From Nonomuraea jiangxiensis (lineage in GTDB: Bacteria > Actinomycetota > Actinomycetes > Streptosporangiales > Streptosporangiaceae), in the NCBI RefSeq assembly GCF_900099965.1, contig NZ_FNDJ01000056.1, positions 1 through 36,031 of the forward strand: 36,031 nt of DNA, given 5' to 3'. The notes beneath the pieces are model-generated. The model was not told the origin of the DNA and searched no databases. It saw nothing but the letters and a program-made list of their open reading frames with translations. The translations under genes and the position numbers were made by a program. Below, piece after piece: positions 1-6,514 of the stretch (position 1 is its first letter; each line of letters starts with the position of its first letter).

Positions 1-590
1 CCCTTGTCGAAGCGCATGCCCTCGGTGAGCTCAAGCTCCAGGCCGAAGGTGTTGCTCTCCTCGACGGTGATGACGCCTTCCTGGCCGACCTTGTCCATCG
101 CCTCGGCGATGAGCGAGCCGATCTCGGGGTCGGCGGCGGAGATGGAGGCGGTGGAGGCGATCTGCTCCTTGGTCTCCACGTCCCTGGCCAGCTTGGACAG
201 CTCCTCGCTGACCCGCTCGACAGCGGCCTCGATGCCCTTCTTCAGGGCCATCGGGTTGGCGCCGGCGGCCACGTTGCGCAGGCCCTCACGCACCAGCGCC
301 TGGGCGAGCACGGTGGCGGTGGTGGTGCCGTCGCCCGCGACGTCGTCGGTCTTCTTGGCGACCTCCTTGACCAGCTCGGCGCCGATCTTCTCCCAAGGGT
401 CCTCGAGCTCGATCTCCTTGGCGATGGACACGCCGTCGTTGGTGATCGTGGGAGCGCCCCACTTCTTCTCCAGCACGACGTTGCGGCCCTTGGGACCCAA
501 GGTCACCTTGACGGCGTCGGCGAGCTGGTTCATACCGCGCTCGAGACCGCGCCGGGCGTCCTCGTCAAACGCGATCATCTTGGCTGCCAT
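1..590 (-). CDS. groEL: 60 kDa chaperonin GroEL, N-terminal part (cut by window edge)
   Basis: The reading frame runs off the left edge, so only about the first 196 of roughly 540 residues are present. They begin MAAKMIAFDEDARRGLERG and include the ATP-binding LGPKGRNVVLE and the GDGTTTATVLAQALV motif of group I chaperonins. GroEL forms the ATP-driven cytosolic folding chamber. The ATG at 588-590 is preceded by a GGGAGG ribosome site at 599-605. No groES lies upstream; the next gene is a cold-shock gene. This therefore looks like the orphan second groEL common in actinobacteria (groEL2) rather than the groES-groEL1 operon. Two CIRCE elements just upstream predict HrcA control. Confidence 0.97.
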   Translation of the reverse strand, partial: MAAKMIAFDEDARRGLERGMNQLADAVKVTLGPKGRNVVLEKKWGAPTITNDGVSIAKEIELEDPWEKIGAELVKEVAKKTDDVAGDGTTTATVLAQALVREGLRNVAAGANPMALKKGIEAAVERVSEELSKLARDVETKEQIASTASISAADPEIGSLIAEAMDKVGQEGVITVEESNTFGLELELTEGMRFDK

Positions 591-696
591 AAGGCTAGAC
601 CTCCCAGATGCAGGGTGGCTTGTCGTGGACCGAGCCGACGCCCGCGACGGCATGGGTCAGCATCTCCTTCGGCAGACCCCATCGTCTCGATCCGAG

Positions 697-723
697 TTGG
701 CACTCTGCTGCACAGAGTGCCAA
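697..723 (-). promoter_or_regulatory. CIRCE operator 1 (HrcA site) of groEL
   Basis: A perfect inverted repeat, TTGGCACTC, 9 bases, GAGTGCCAA, matches the HrcA-binding CIRCE consensus (TTAGCACTC-N9-GAGTGCTAA). It lies about 107 bases upstream of the groEL start. Confidence 0.95.
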
Positions 724-728
724 CGAAC

Positions 729-757
729 TGTTTAGCACTCTACCCTGCCGAGTGCAA
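729..757 (-). promoter_or_regulatory. Candidate groEL promoter
   Basis: On the minus strand, TTGCAC (752-757) and TAAACA (729-734) are separated by 17 bases, a plausible vegetative -35/-10 pair. It sits inside CIRCE operator 2 and just upstream of operator 1. The -10 lacks the final T of the consensus, so this is tentative. Confidence 0.45.
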
Positions 758-758
758 G
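732..758 (-). promoter_or_regulatory. CIRCE operator 2 (imperfect) of groEL
   Basis: TTAGCACTC, 9 bases, GAGTGCAAG. The left arm matches the CIRCE consensus exactly and the right arm at 7 of 9 positions. It starts 8 bases beyond the first CIRCE and overlaps the proposed -35 and -10 hexamers, so HrcA binding here would block RNA polymerase. Confidence 0.85.
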
Positions 759-823
759 CGAACGCCCATCCGACAGGCGTGCAACCCCAGGTCAGTCCGT
801 GGTATGGACTACCGCCAAGTAAC

Positions 824-854
824 TCCGGCGGGCCGCTGGAGGCGACCCGCCGGA
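824..854 (-). terminator. Hairpin downstream of the cold-shock gene
   Basis: TCCGGCGGG (824-832) and CCCGCCGGA (846-854) form a perfect 9-bp GC stem with a 13-base loop, about 85 bases past the csp stop. There is no T-tract, as is common for actinobacterial terminators. Confidence 0.5.
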
Positions 855-939
855 CCCCAAGTCGACGAAAGGGTTGTGTGGCAGGCTCGCACGGACTGCG
901 CTGCCGTGCGTTCCGGCCGGTGCATACCAGCGAGGTGAT

Positions 940-1140
940 TCAGACAGAGCGGACGGACTCCGCCTGCGGCCCCTTCTGGCCCTGCGTGATCTCGAACTCG
1001 ACACGCTGGCCCTGTTCGAGAGATCGATACCCGTCCATCAGGATCGCTGAGTAATGGACGAATACATCCTTACCACCGTCTACCGCGATGAAGCCGTAGC
1101 CCTTGTCCGCGTTGAACCACTTGACGGTGCCCTGCGCCAC
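940..1140 (-). CDS. csp: Cold-shock domain protein (CspA family)
   Basis: A 66-residue single cold-shock domain, a full-length match to the CspA family. RNP1 is visible as KGYGFIAV and RNP2 as VFVHYSAI, with the N-terminal GTVKWFNADKG. These small proteins bind single-stranded RNA and DNA and loosen RNA secondary structure. The start is GTG (1138-1140) with a GAGGAG ribosome site 8 bases upstream. It is monocistronic, between groEL and the metM-metO operon. The csp-groEL2 linkage matches Streptomyces as far as I recall. Confidence 0.97.
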   Translation of the reverse strand: MAQGTVKWFNADKGYGFIAVDGGKDVFVHYSAILMDGYRSLEQGQRVEFEITQGQKGPQAESVRSV

Positions 1141-1339
1141 TTCCGACTCCTCTTACTGGGCTCCCAGATCTCGCCCATTCCTCCGCGAGACCCGTAATCG
1201 CGCGACTTAACGCAAAATCAAGCCAGACGATCGCCCTCGACCATACCTGTGGCACGGGGTTCGGCAACAGAGTCAATCCACAAACTACGTATTTCTTCGA
1301 GGACAAGGCGCTTCGACCGTGAATTGACCAGGAAAAGCA

Positions 1340-1364
1340 GAAGGCGCCCGCTAGGGGCGCCTTC
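1340..1364 (-). terminator. Intrinsic terminator of the metM-metO operon
   Basis: GAAGGCGCC (1340-1348) and GGCGCCTTC (1356-1364) form a perfect 9-bp stem with a 7-base loop. On the minus strand it is followed by TGCTTTTCC. It lies 23 bases past the sulfur-carrier stop codon. Confidence 0.9.
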
Positions 1365-1386
1365 AACAGTTGACGTGTACGGCAAC

Positions 1387-1662
1387 TCAGCCGCCGGCAA
1401 CCGCCGGGATGATGGAGATCTGTGTGCCTTCAGGGGCGGGAGTGTCCAGTCCGTTGACGAAACGGACGTCCTCTTCCCCAACGTAAACGTTGACAAAACG
1501 ACGAATCTTGCCCGATTCATCCAGAATTCTCGCGCCGATCCCCGGGTAGTCGGAGTCGAGCTTGGCGAGCACGTCACGAAGAGTCGCGCCCTCGCCACTC
1601 ACTTCCGCGTTGCCGCCGGTGTAGGTGCGCAGAATCGTGGGAATCCGCACAGAAACGCTCAT
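1387..1662 (-). CDS. metO: MoaD/ThiS-family sulfur carrier protein (MetO/CysO type)
   Basis: A 91-residue ubiquitin-like protein ending in AVAGG. The terminal Gly-Gly is the site adenylated and thiocarboxylated in sulfur carriers. From memory it resembles mycobacterial CysO closely (VRIPTILR near the N-terminus, then RFVNVYVGEEDVRF). CysO delivers sulfide to CysM for cysteine synthesis. Here, however, the gene is the second member of an operon with a threonine-synthase-like enzyme behind a SAM riboswitch, and no cysM or mec is present. That matches MetO of the MetM/MetO methionine route described in Streptomyces. ATG at 1662, with an AGGAAAGG ribosome site. Its activating enzyme (a MoeB-type protein) is not in this window. 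The family is certain; the methionine assignment is inferred from context. Confidence 0.93.
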   Translation of the reverse strand: MSVSVRIPTILRTYTGGNAEVSGEGATLRDVLAKLDSDYPGIGARILDESGKIRRFVNVYVGEEDVRFVNGLDTPAPEGTQISIIPAVAGG

Positions 1663-1685
1663 GGTTAACTCGCCTTTCCTGATTG

Positions 1686-2918
1686 TCAGACAGCCGCGCG
1701 GAACGCGTCGAGAGAGGGCCGGATCACGGCGGTGGGCTGGGCATCGTCGCTGATGGCGTCCAGTGTCTTGAGCCCGTCGCCGGTGTTGAGCACCACGGTC
1801 TCGGCCTCGGGATCGAGCTGTCCCGTCTCGACGAGCTTCTTCAGCACGCCCACCGTCACGCCGCCCGCGGTCTCGGCGAAGACGCCCTCGGTCGTGGCCA
1901 GCAGCTTGATCGCCGCCACGATCTCGGCGTCGGTGACGTCCTCGACACCGCCTCCGGTGCGCCGGGCGATGTCCAGCACGTAGGGTCCGTCGGCCGGGTT
2001 TCCGATGGCCAGGGACTTGGCGATGGTGTCGGGCTTGACCGGCCGTACGACGTCGTGCCCGGCCTTGTACGCCGTCGAGACCGGCGAGCACCCGGCCGCC
2101 TGCGCCCCGAAGATCCGGTACGGCGTGTCCTCGACCAGCCCCAGCGCCACCAGCTCCTTGAAGCCCTTGTCGATCTTCGTGAGCTGCGACCCTGAGGCGA
2201 TCGGAATGATGATCTGCTCCGGCAGCCGCCATCCGAGCTGCTCGGCGATCTCGTAGGCGAGCGTCTTGGAGCCCTCGGCGTAGTAGGGCCGCAGGTTGAC
2301 GTTGACGAAGCCCCACTTGTCGCCCATCGGGTCACCGATCAGCTCCGAGCAGAACCTGCTGACGTCGTCGTAGTTGCCCTCGATCCCGATCAGCCTGCCC
2401 CCGAACACCCGCGCCATGGCGATCTTGGCCTGTTCGAGGTCGGCCGGGATGAACACGCACGACTCCAGCCCCGCCCTGGCCGCCGCGGCCGTGACCGCAC
2501 CGGCGAGATTGCCGGTCGAGGAGCAGGAAAGCGTGTGGAAACCGAAGTTACGGGCCGCCTCGACGGCCATGGCGACCACCCGGTCCTTGAAGGAATGGGT
2601 GGGATTGCCTGAGTCGTCCTTCACGTAGAGGGACTTGATGCCGAGCGCTCGCCCGAGGTTGCCCGCCTTGACAAGTTTGGTCCAGCCCGGGTTCATGTTG
2701 GGCTTACTGGTGACGTCGGCCGGGACCGGCAACAGCGACCGGTAACGCCAGATGTTGGCCGGACCTGACTCGATGTCCGCGCGGGTTACCTCGCCGAACG
2801 AATAAGCCGCTTCGAGCGGCCCGAAACACTCCTGGCAGGCGAAAATGGGCCCGAGTTCATAGCGCGTGCCGCACTCGCGACAGGAGAGACCGACAGCGGG
2901 ACCAAAGTCAAGCGACAT
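1686..2918 (-). CDS. metM: Threonine synthase-family PLP enzyme, probable MetM (O-phosphohomoserine to homocysteine)
   Basis: A 410-residue fold-type II PLP enzyme that automatic annotation would call threonine synthase (ThrC). The N-terminus has a zinc-ribbon-like pair CRECG (residues 13-16) and CQEC (28-31). The PLP lysine is K111 in GNPTHSFKDR, and CSSTGNLAGAV is the phosphate-binding loop. True ThrC converts O-phosphohomoserine to threonine. The operon partner is a sulfur carrier and the leader is a SAM-I riboswitch. Both point to MetM, a ThrC homologue that uses thiocarboxylated MetO to turn O-phosphohomoserine into homocysteine. ATG 2918 is chosen because GGAAGG lies 9 bases upstream; an in-frame start at 2954 would fall inside the riboswitch. 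The stop lies 23 bases before the metO ATG. A bifunctional or plain ThrC role cannot be excluded from sequence. Confidence 0.9.
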   Translation of the reverse strand: MSLDFGPAVGLSCRECGTRYELGPIFACQECFGPLEAAYSFGEVTRADIESGPANIWRYRSLLPVPADVTSKPNMNPGWTKLVKAGNLGRALGIKSLYVKDDSGNPTHSFKDRVVAMAVEAARNFGFHTLSCSSTGNLAGAVTAAAARAGLESCVFIPADLEQAKIAMARVFGGRLIGIEGNYDDVSRFCSELIGDPMGDKWGFVNVNLRPYYAEGSKTLAYEIAEQLGWRLPEQIIIPIASGSQLTKIDKGFKELVALGLVEDTPYRIFGAQAAGCSPVSTAYKAGHDVVRPVKPDTIAKSLAIGNPADGPYVLDIARRTGGGVEDVTDAEIVAAIKLLATTEGVFAETAGGVTVGVLKKLVETGQLDPEAETVVLNTGDGLKTLDAISDDAQPTAVIRPSLDAFRAAV

Positions 2919-2933
2919 GAAGCGAGGCCTTCC

Positions 2934-3070
2934 CTCATCTTCGCCTGCGGCCACCTTGACCGCAGACCGGAATTGGCACCTGTCCCGGTCGGCCTCGCAC
3001 GTCGCGAGCCTCAGAACCGGGAGGGTTGCCGGGGCTTCGCAGGGCCGGTCCCTCCACCCCTCTGGATGAG
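2934..3070 (-). ncRNA. SAM-I (S-box) riboswitch in the metM leader
   Basis: Read on the minus strand, the leader carries the S-box core in order. P1 5' strand CTCATC is at 3065-3070, followed by AGAGGGGTGGAGGGACCGG, then GCCCTGCGAAGCCCCGGCAACC, here described in two parts to limit length: GCCCTGCGAAG and CCCCGGCAACC. A variable P3 follows, then CAGGTGCCAATTCCGGTCTG and a P4 hairpin (GCGGTC...GGCCGC). GATGAG at 2934-2939 closes P1. These are the conserved kink-turn and SAM-binding elements of RF00162-type riboswitches. The 3' P1 strand runs straight into the metM ribosome site (GATGAGGGAAGG), so SAM binding should hide that site and switch translation off. Known S-box targets are methionine, cysteine and SAM genes. 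Confidence 0.95.
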
Positions 3071-3126
3071 CAATATTCAGTTGTTGAAATGGACTCTACC
3101 CGCCCAAGTGGCCCAAATATCCACCT

Positions 3127-3143
3127 GTCTCAATAGTTGAGAC
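3127..3143. repeat. Short perfect inverted repeat between the sigma gene and the metM leader
   Basis: GTCTCAA, TAG, TTGAGAC: a 7-bp palindrome with a 3-base centre, 8 bases past the sigma-factor stop and about 57 bases upstream of the riboswitch. It could end the sigma transcript or be an operator for metM. No further support is visible. Confidence 0.4.
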
Positions 3144-3151
3144 GTACGGTC

Positions 3152-3706
3152 TCAGCGGTAGTCGTCACCCAGCACACCCTGCACGTATTTGCGTGCCTGG
3201 TGGATGCGCGACTTCGCCGTGCCCAGCGGGATCTTGAGCTGTTCGGCCACTTCGTTGTAGTCGAGCTGGACGATGTCGCGCAACACCAGCGCCTGCGCCA
3301 GGTCGGGCTTGTCCGCCTCCAGGGCCTCCATGGCATCGAGCAGGTCGAGCCGTGACCCCGCGATGACGCTGACCCGGCGTACGTCCGGCTTCTGCATCGG
3401 CAGCTCGTCCGAGCTCTGCTCGGCCGCCCTGCGTTTGAGCGAGCGATAGGTGGTCCGCGCGCAGTTGGCCGTCACGATGTGCAGCCACGTACTGAATCTG
3501 GCCCGTCCCTCGAACCGCCCGATGTTGCGCGCCACGGCCAGCAGCGTGTCCTGCGAGGCTTCCTCAGCGTCCTGGTGATAGGGCAGGATCCGGGCGCAGT
3601 GACGCATCACATCAGGCTCGATCCGCGCCAGTAGCTCGCCAAGAGCACGATGGTCTCCGGCGGCGGCGGAGCGGGCGAGTTCCTCGGTTAGCTCATCAAG
3701 CGCCAT
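3152..3706 (-). CDS. ECF-type RNA polymerase sigma factor (SigE-like)
   Basis: A 184-residue group 4 sigma factor. Region 2 is at about residues 20-95 (DAEEASQDTLLAVARNIGRF, then FSTWLHIVTANCAR) and region 4 at about 125-180 (LDYNEVAEQLKIPLGTAKSR, a helix-turn-helix that reads -35 DNA). ATG 3706 is preferred: the frame stays open further upstream, but that part would overlap divergent otsA. AGGA lies 8 bases upstream. No zinc-finger anti-sigma gene is adjacent, which is unusual for this type. Only 31 bases separate it from the otsA start, so the two promoters must lie within each other's coding sequence or overlap. Confidence 0.92.
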   Translation of the reverse strand: MALDELTEELARSAAAGDHRALGELLARIEPDVMRHCARILPYHQDAEEASQDTLLAVARNIGRFEGRARFSTWLHIVTANCARTTYRSLKRRAAEQSSDELPMQKPDVRRVSVIAGSRLDLLDAMEALEADKPDLAQALVLRDIVQLDYNEVAEQLKIPLGTAKSRIHQARKYVQGVLGDDYR

Positions 3707-3737
3707 AGCTGGGATCCTATGGTCGAAGGGAGCCTTG

Positions 3738-5162
3738 ATGAACAGCATTCTGCTGGCCTCCAACAGAGGGCCCGTCTCCTTCACCGTCTCCGACGACGGC
3801 GAGTTGACCATGAGACGCGGGGGTGGCGGCCTGGTGTCCGGGTTGTCCGGGGTGGCCAAGGACGACGGCGTGCTGTGGGTGTGCGCGGCGCTGTCGGACG
3901 GCGACCGCAGCGCCGTGCGCCTGGCTCCCGGCGGCCGGATCGACCAGGCCGGTTACGACACGGGCCCGCTGCGCATGCTCGACATCCCGCCGGCCACCTT
4001 CCATCGCGCCTACAACGCCGTGGCCAACTCCACCCTGTGGTTCGTCAACCACCTGCTCTACGACATCCCCAACTCGCCCAACTTCGGCACCAGGTTCGAG
4101 CGCGAGTGGGAGTCCTACCGCGACTACAACGGCACGTTCGCGCTGGCGCTGGCCGAGAACGCCGGCCACGGCGCCCGGGTGATGGTGCAGGACTACCACC
4201 TGACCCTGACCCCGGCGATGCTCCGCGCCGAGCGGCCCGACCTGCGCGTCGCCCACTTCAGCCACACCCCGTGGGCGCCGCCGGAATACTTCTCGCTGCT
4301 GCCCGACGAGGTGGGCGGAGAGGTCCTGGAGGGCATCCTGGGCGCCGATCACGCCGGGTTCCTGGCCGGCAGGTGGGCGCAGGCGTTCATGGACTGCTGC
4401 GAGTCGCTGCTCGGCGCGGAGGTCGACCGCGTCGGCCGCAGCGTCACCTATGAGGGGCGGACCACCCGCATCGGCGTGCACAGCCTCGGCGTGGACGGCG
4501 AGGCGCTGTGGCAGCGGGCCTGCGAGCCCGACGTCGAGTCGAACATGACCGCGCTCAGGGAGCAGGTGGGCGATCGCCGCCTGATCGTCCGCATCGACCG
4601 CACCGAGCTGTCGAAGAACATCGTGCGCGGCCTGGTGGCCTACCGCGAGTTCCTCGCGGCGCACCCCGAGTGGCACGGGCGGGTGGTGCACCTTGCCTTC
4701 GCCTATCCCAGCCGCCACGACCTGCCCGAATACCGCGAGTACACCGCGTCGGTGCAGCGCTGCGCCAAGGAGATCGAGGACGAATACGCCACCGAGGACT
4801 GGGACCCGCTGATCCTCAACGTCAACGACGACTATCCGCGTTCGCTGGCGGCATACCGGCTGGCCGACGTGTTGCTAGTCAACCCCATCCGCGACGGCAT
4901 GAACCTGGTCGCCAAGGAGGGCCCGATCCTCTCGCCCCGGTGCGCGCTGGTGCTCTCGCGGGAGGCGGGGGCGGCGGCTGAGCTGAGCCCGTACGCGCTC
5001 ATGGTCAACCCCTACGACATCAGCGGCACGGCCGCCGCGCTGCACGACGCGCTGGTCATGCCCGAGGACGAGCGCCGGATGCGACGTGACAAGCTGCACG
5101 CCGCGGCCACCGCCCTGCCGCCGGACAAGTGGCTCGCGGCCCAGCTCGACGCCCTGGGCTGA
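3738..5162 (+). CDS. otsA: Trehalose-6-phosphate synthase (GT20)
   Basis: A 474-residue glycosyltransferase family 20 enzyme that joins a nucleotide-activated glucose to glucose-6-phosphate in the cytosol. Visible motifs are the N-terminal LLASNRGPVSF, MVQDYHLTL, HFSHTPWAPPEYF, the acceptor/donor region RIDRTELSKNIVRGL, and RDGMNLVAKE near the C-terminus. The ATG at 3738 has GGGAG (3728-3732) five bases upstream; an in-frame TTG directly before it is less likely. The gene converges on otsB, giving the two-step OtsA/OtsB pathway for trehalose, an osmotic and desiccation protectant. The last codons and stop form the first copy of a 30-bp tandem repeat. Confidence 0.96.
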   Translation: MNSILLASNRGPVSFTVSDDGELTMRRGGGGLVSGLSGVAKDDGVLWVCAALSDGDRSAVRLAPGGRIDQAGYDTGPLRMLDIPPATFHRAYNAVANSTLWFVNHLLYDIPNSPNFGTRFEREWESYRDYNGTFALALAENAGHGARVMVQDYHLTLTPAMLRAERPDLRVAHFSHTPWAPPEYFSLLPDEVGGEVLEGILGADHAGFLAGRWAQAFMDCCESLLGAEVDRVGRSVTYEGRTTRIGVHSLGVDGEALWQRACEPDVESNMTALREQVGDRRLIVRIDRTELSKNIVRGLVAYREFLAAHPEWHGRVVHLAFAYPSRHDLPEYREYTASVQRCAKEIEDEYATEDWDPLILNVNDDYPRSLAAYRLADVLLVNPIRDGMNLVAKEGPILSPRCALVLSREAGAAAELSPYALMVNPYDISGTAAALHDALVMPEDERRMRRDKLHAAATALPPDKWLAAQLDALG

Positions 5163-5263
5163 GCGGGGTCAGCGCTCGACGCCCTGGGCTGAGCGGGGTC
5201 AGCGCTCGACGCCCTGGGCTGAGCGGGGCCGGCGCTCGACGCCCTGGGCTGAGCGGGGCCGGC
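5144..5263. repeat. Four 30-bp tandem repeats spanning the otsA stop codon
   Basis: Units begin at 5144, 5174, 5204 and 5234 (GCTCGACGCCCTGGGCTGAG plus 10 more bases). Copies 1 and 2 end GTCAGC; copies 3 and 4 end GCCGGC. Copy 1 encodes the end of OtsA (LDALG-stop). Because 30 is a multiple of three, every copy repeats the same in-frame stop. Each unit can fold as AGCGCT-GAC-CCC against GGG-GTC-AGCGCT, so the array may act as a serial bidirectional terminator between convergent otsA and otsB. Confidence 0.95.
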
Positions 5264-5285
5264 GCCGGGGCGGCCCGCGGACCTG

Positions 5286-6056
5286 TCACGGGCGGGTGAA
5301 GGCCGTGGCCAGCTCGGAGAGCAGCGCCACCACGCCCTCGGGCCCGTCCACCACGATGTCGGCCCGCTCGGCCAGCGCCGTCACCTCGGACGACCCGCTG
5401 CACACGGTCACGCCCGGCAGCCCCGAGGCGCGTACGGCCTCGAACGCGGCCAGGTCGCCGAGATCGTCCCCGACGAACATGACCGACCGCGCGGTCCGCT
5501 CCGCCAGGAACAGGCTGAGCGCGTGCCCCTTGTCCATGCCGGGCGGCCGCAGCTCCAGCACCATGCGCCCGGGCTCGACCACCAGGCCGTGCTTCTCGGC
5601 CAGCTTGGCCAGCGGCTCGCGCAGCGCCGCGAACGTTCCCTCGGGGTCGGCGCTGCGCCGGGTGTGCACCGCGACGGCCCGGCCCTTGTCCTCGACGGCC
5701 ACGTCCCGCAGGCCGAGCGATTCGAGCAGCAGCGGCAGCTCGGCCTCGGCGCGCGGCACACCGGGGGGCGGTGGCGGGGCGGAGATCCGGCCGCCCTCCC
5801 AGCGTTCGAAGCCGTAGTGACCGAGCACCACCAGCCCGGGCACGTCGGCGAGTGCGGGCCCGAGCTCCAGGGCGGTGGCCGCGGGCCTGCCTGTCACGAT
5901 GGCCACCGCGCGGACGTGGGCGCCGAGGTCGGCGAGAACCGCCGGCGCCTTCGGGTGGATCACGGCCGTGGCGGGGTCGGGCACGATGGGCGACAGGGTC
6001 CCGTCGAAGTCGAGCCCGATCACGGCGCCCGCCGGATCCTTCAAGATCGCTTCCAT
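5286..6056 (-). CDS. otsB: Trehalose-6-phosphate phosphatase (HAD superfamily)
   Basis: 256 residues with the four HAD signatures: motif I VIGLDFDGTLSP (Asp nucleophile), motif II AIVTGRPAA, the lysine region MDKGHALSLFL, and motif IV FVGDDLGDLAAF. It hydrolyses trehalose-6-phosphate to trehalose and completes the OtsA pathway. ATG 6056 gives the usual N-terminus (MEAILKDPAGAV). AGGA lies about 11 bases upstream, and longer in-frame starts lack a ribosome site. It is transcribed toward otsA, the two 3' ends being separated by the 30-bp repeats. Confidence 0.95.
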   Translation of the reverse strand: MEAILKDPAGAVIGLDFDGTLSPIVPDPATAVIHPKAPAVLADLGAHVRAVAIVTGRPAATALELGPALADVPGLVVLGHYGFERWEGGRISAPPPPPGVPRAEAELPLLLESLGLRDVAVEDKGRAVAVHTRRSADPEGTFAALREPLAKLAEKHGLVVEPGRMVLELRPPGMDKGHALSLFLAERTARSVMFVGDDLGDLAAFEAVRASGLPGVTVCSGSSEVTALAERADIVVDGPEGVVALLSELATAFTRP

Positions 6057-6096
6057 TCCAGGGATGTTCCTCACGCGGCTGCCCGTACCCCGCCGA

Positions 6097-6396
6097 TCAG
6101 GGGCGCATGCCGAGCCTTCTGGCCGCACGGTCACGCTGACGGGTGGAGCGTAACCTGCGCAGCCTCTTGACCAGCATGGGATCGTGCTCCAGCGCCTCAG
6201 GACGGTCGATCAACTCACCGAGCAACTGGTAGTAGCGCGTGGCCGAGAACCCGAAGCTCTCCTTGATGGCCTGCTCCTTCGCACCCGCGTAACGCCACCA
6301 CTGGCGTTCGAAGGCGAGGAGTTCGAGATCGCGTTGTGAGAGTGGCGGATGGGACGGTTCCTGGGCAGCACTGTCACCGCTGAGCGGTGCTCCCAT
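6097..6396 (-). CDS. DUF3263 domain protein
   Basis: A 99-residue basic protein matching the DUF3263 family of actinobacteria. The core is at residues 20-80 (LLAFERQWWRYAGAKEQAIKE, shown here only to KE, then SATRYYQLLGELIDRPEAL), followed by an Arg-rich tail (RLRRLRSTRQRDRAARR). The helical core resembles a winged helix or sigma region-4-like fold, suggesting nucleic-acid binding, but no function is established. The ATG at 6396 has a strong GGAGGA ribosome site. It lies 40 bases upstream of the otsB start on the same strand, so otsB is probably co-transcribed. Linkage to otsB recurs in Streptomyces as far as I recall. Confidence 0.85.
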   Translation of the reverse strand: MGAPLSGDSAAQEPSHPPLSQRDLELLAFERQWWRYAGAKEQAIKESFGFSATRYYQLLGELIDRPEALEHDPMLVKRLRRLRSTRQRDRAARRLGMRP

Positions 6397-6500
6397 GGTG
6401 TCCTCCTCGAAAGGGGCGGGCGACGATCACATCGCCCGCACGCGGCCCGTGGCCCATCGTAATGTGCGAAGTGCGGCTGTTCACGATGGATTGGGGGACG

Positions 6501-6506
6501 TACAGT
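6501..6506 (+). promoter_or_regulatory. -10 box (TACAGT) for the SAM hydrolase gene, probably leaderless
   Basis: TACAGT fits the actinobacterial TANNNT consensus. The GTG start at 6515 is 9 bases from its end, so transcription should begin at or next to the start codon. No ribosome site lies in range. The -35 (TGTTCA at 6478-6483, 17-base spacer) is weak. Confidence 0.5.
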
Positions 6507-6514
6507 CACCAAAT

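Noticed and set aside
591..940. A groES gene upstream of groEL
   Set aside because: No frame encodes a GroES-like protein. The space holds CIRCE boxes, the promoter and the csp terminator region.
1387..2316. A 309-codon fusion frame containing the sulfur carrier
   Set aside because: Only the last 91 codons are the real metO. The rest is an Arg-rich out-of-frame shadow of metM, and metO has its own ATG and ribosome site.
2919..2954. A 12-residue longer N-terminus for the threonine-synthase-like protein
   Set aside because: It would start within the P4/P1 part of the SAM riboswitch, lacks a ribosome site and adds residues not expected in the family.
5144..5263. CRISPR array (regular 30-bp repeats)
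   Set aside because: The copies are directly abutting with no spacers. It is a tandem minisatellite.
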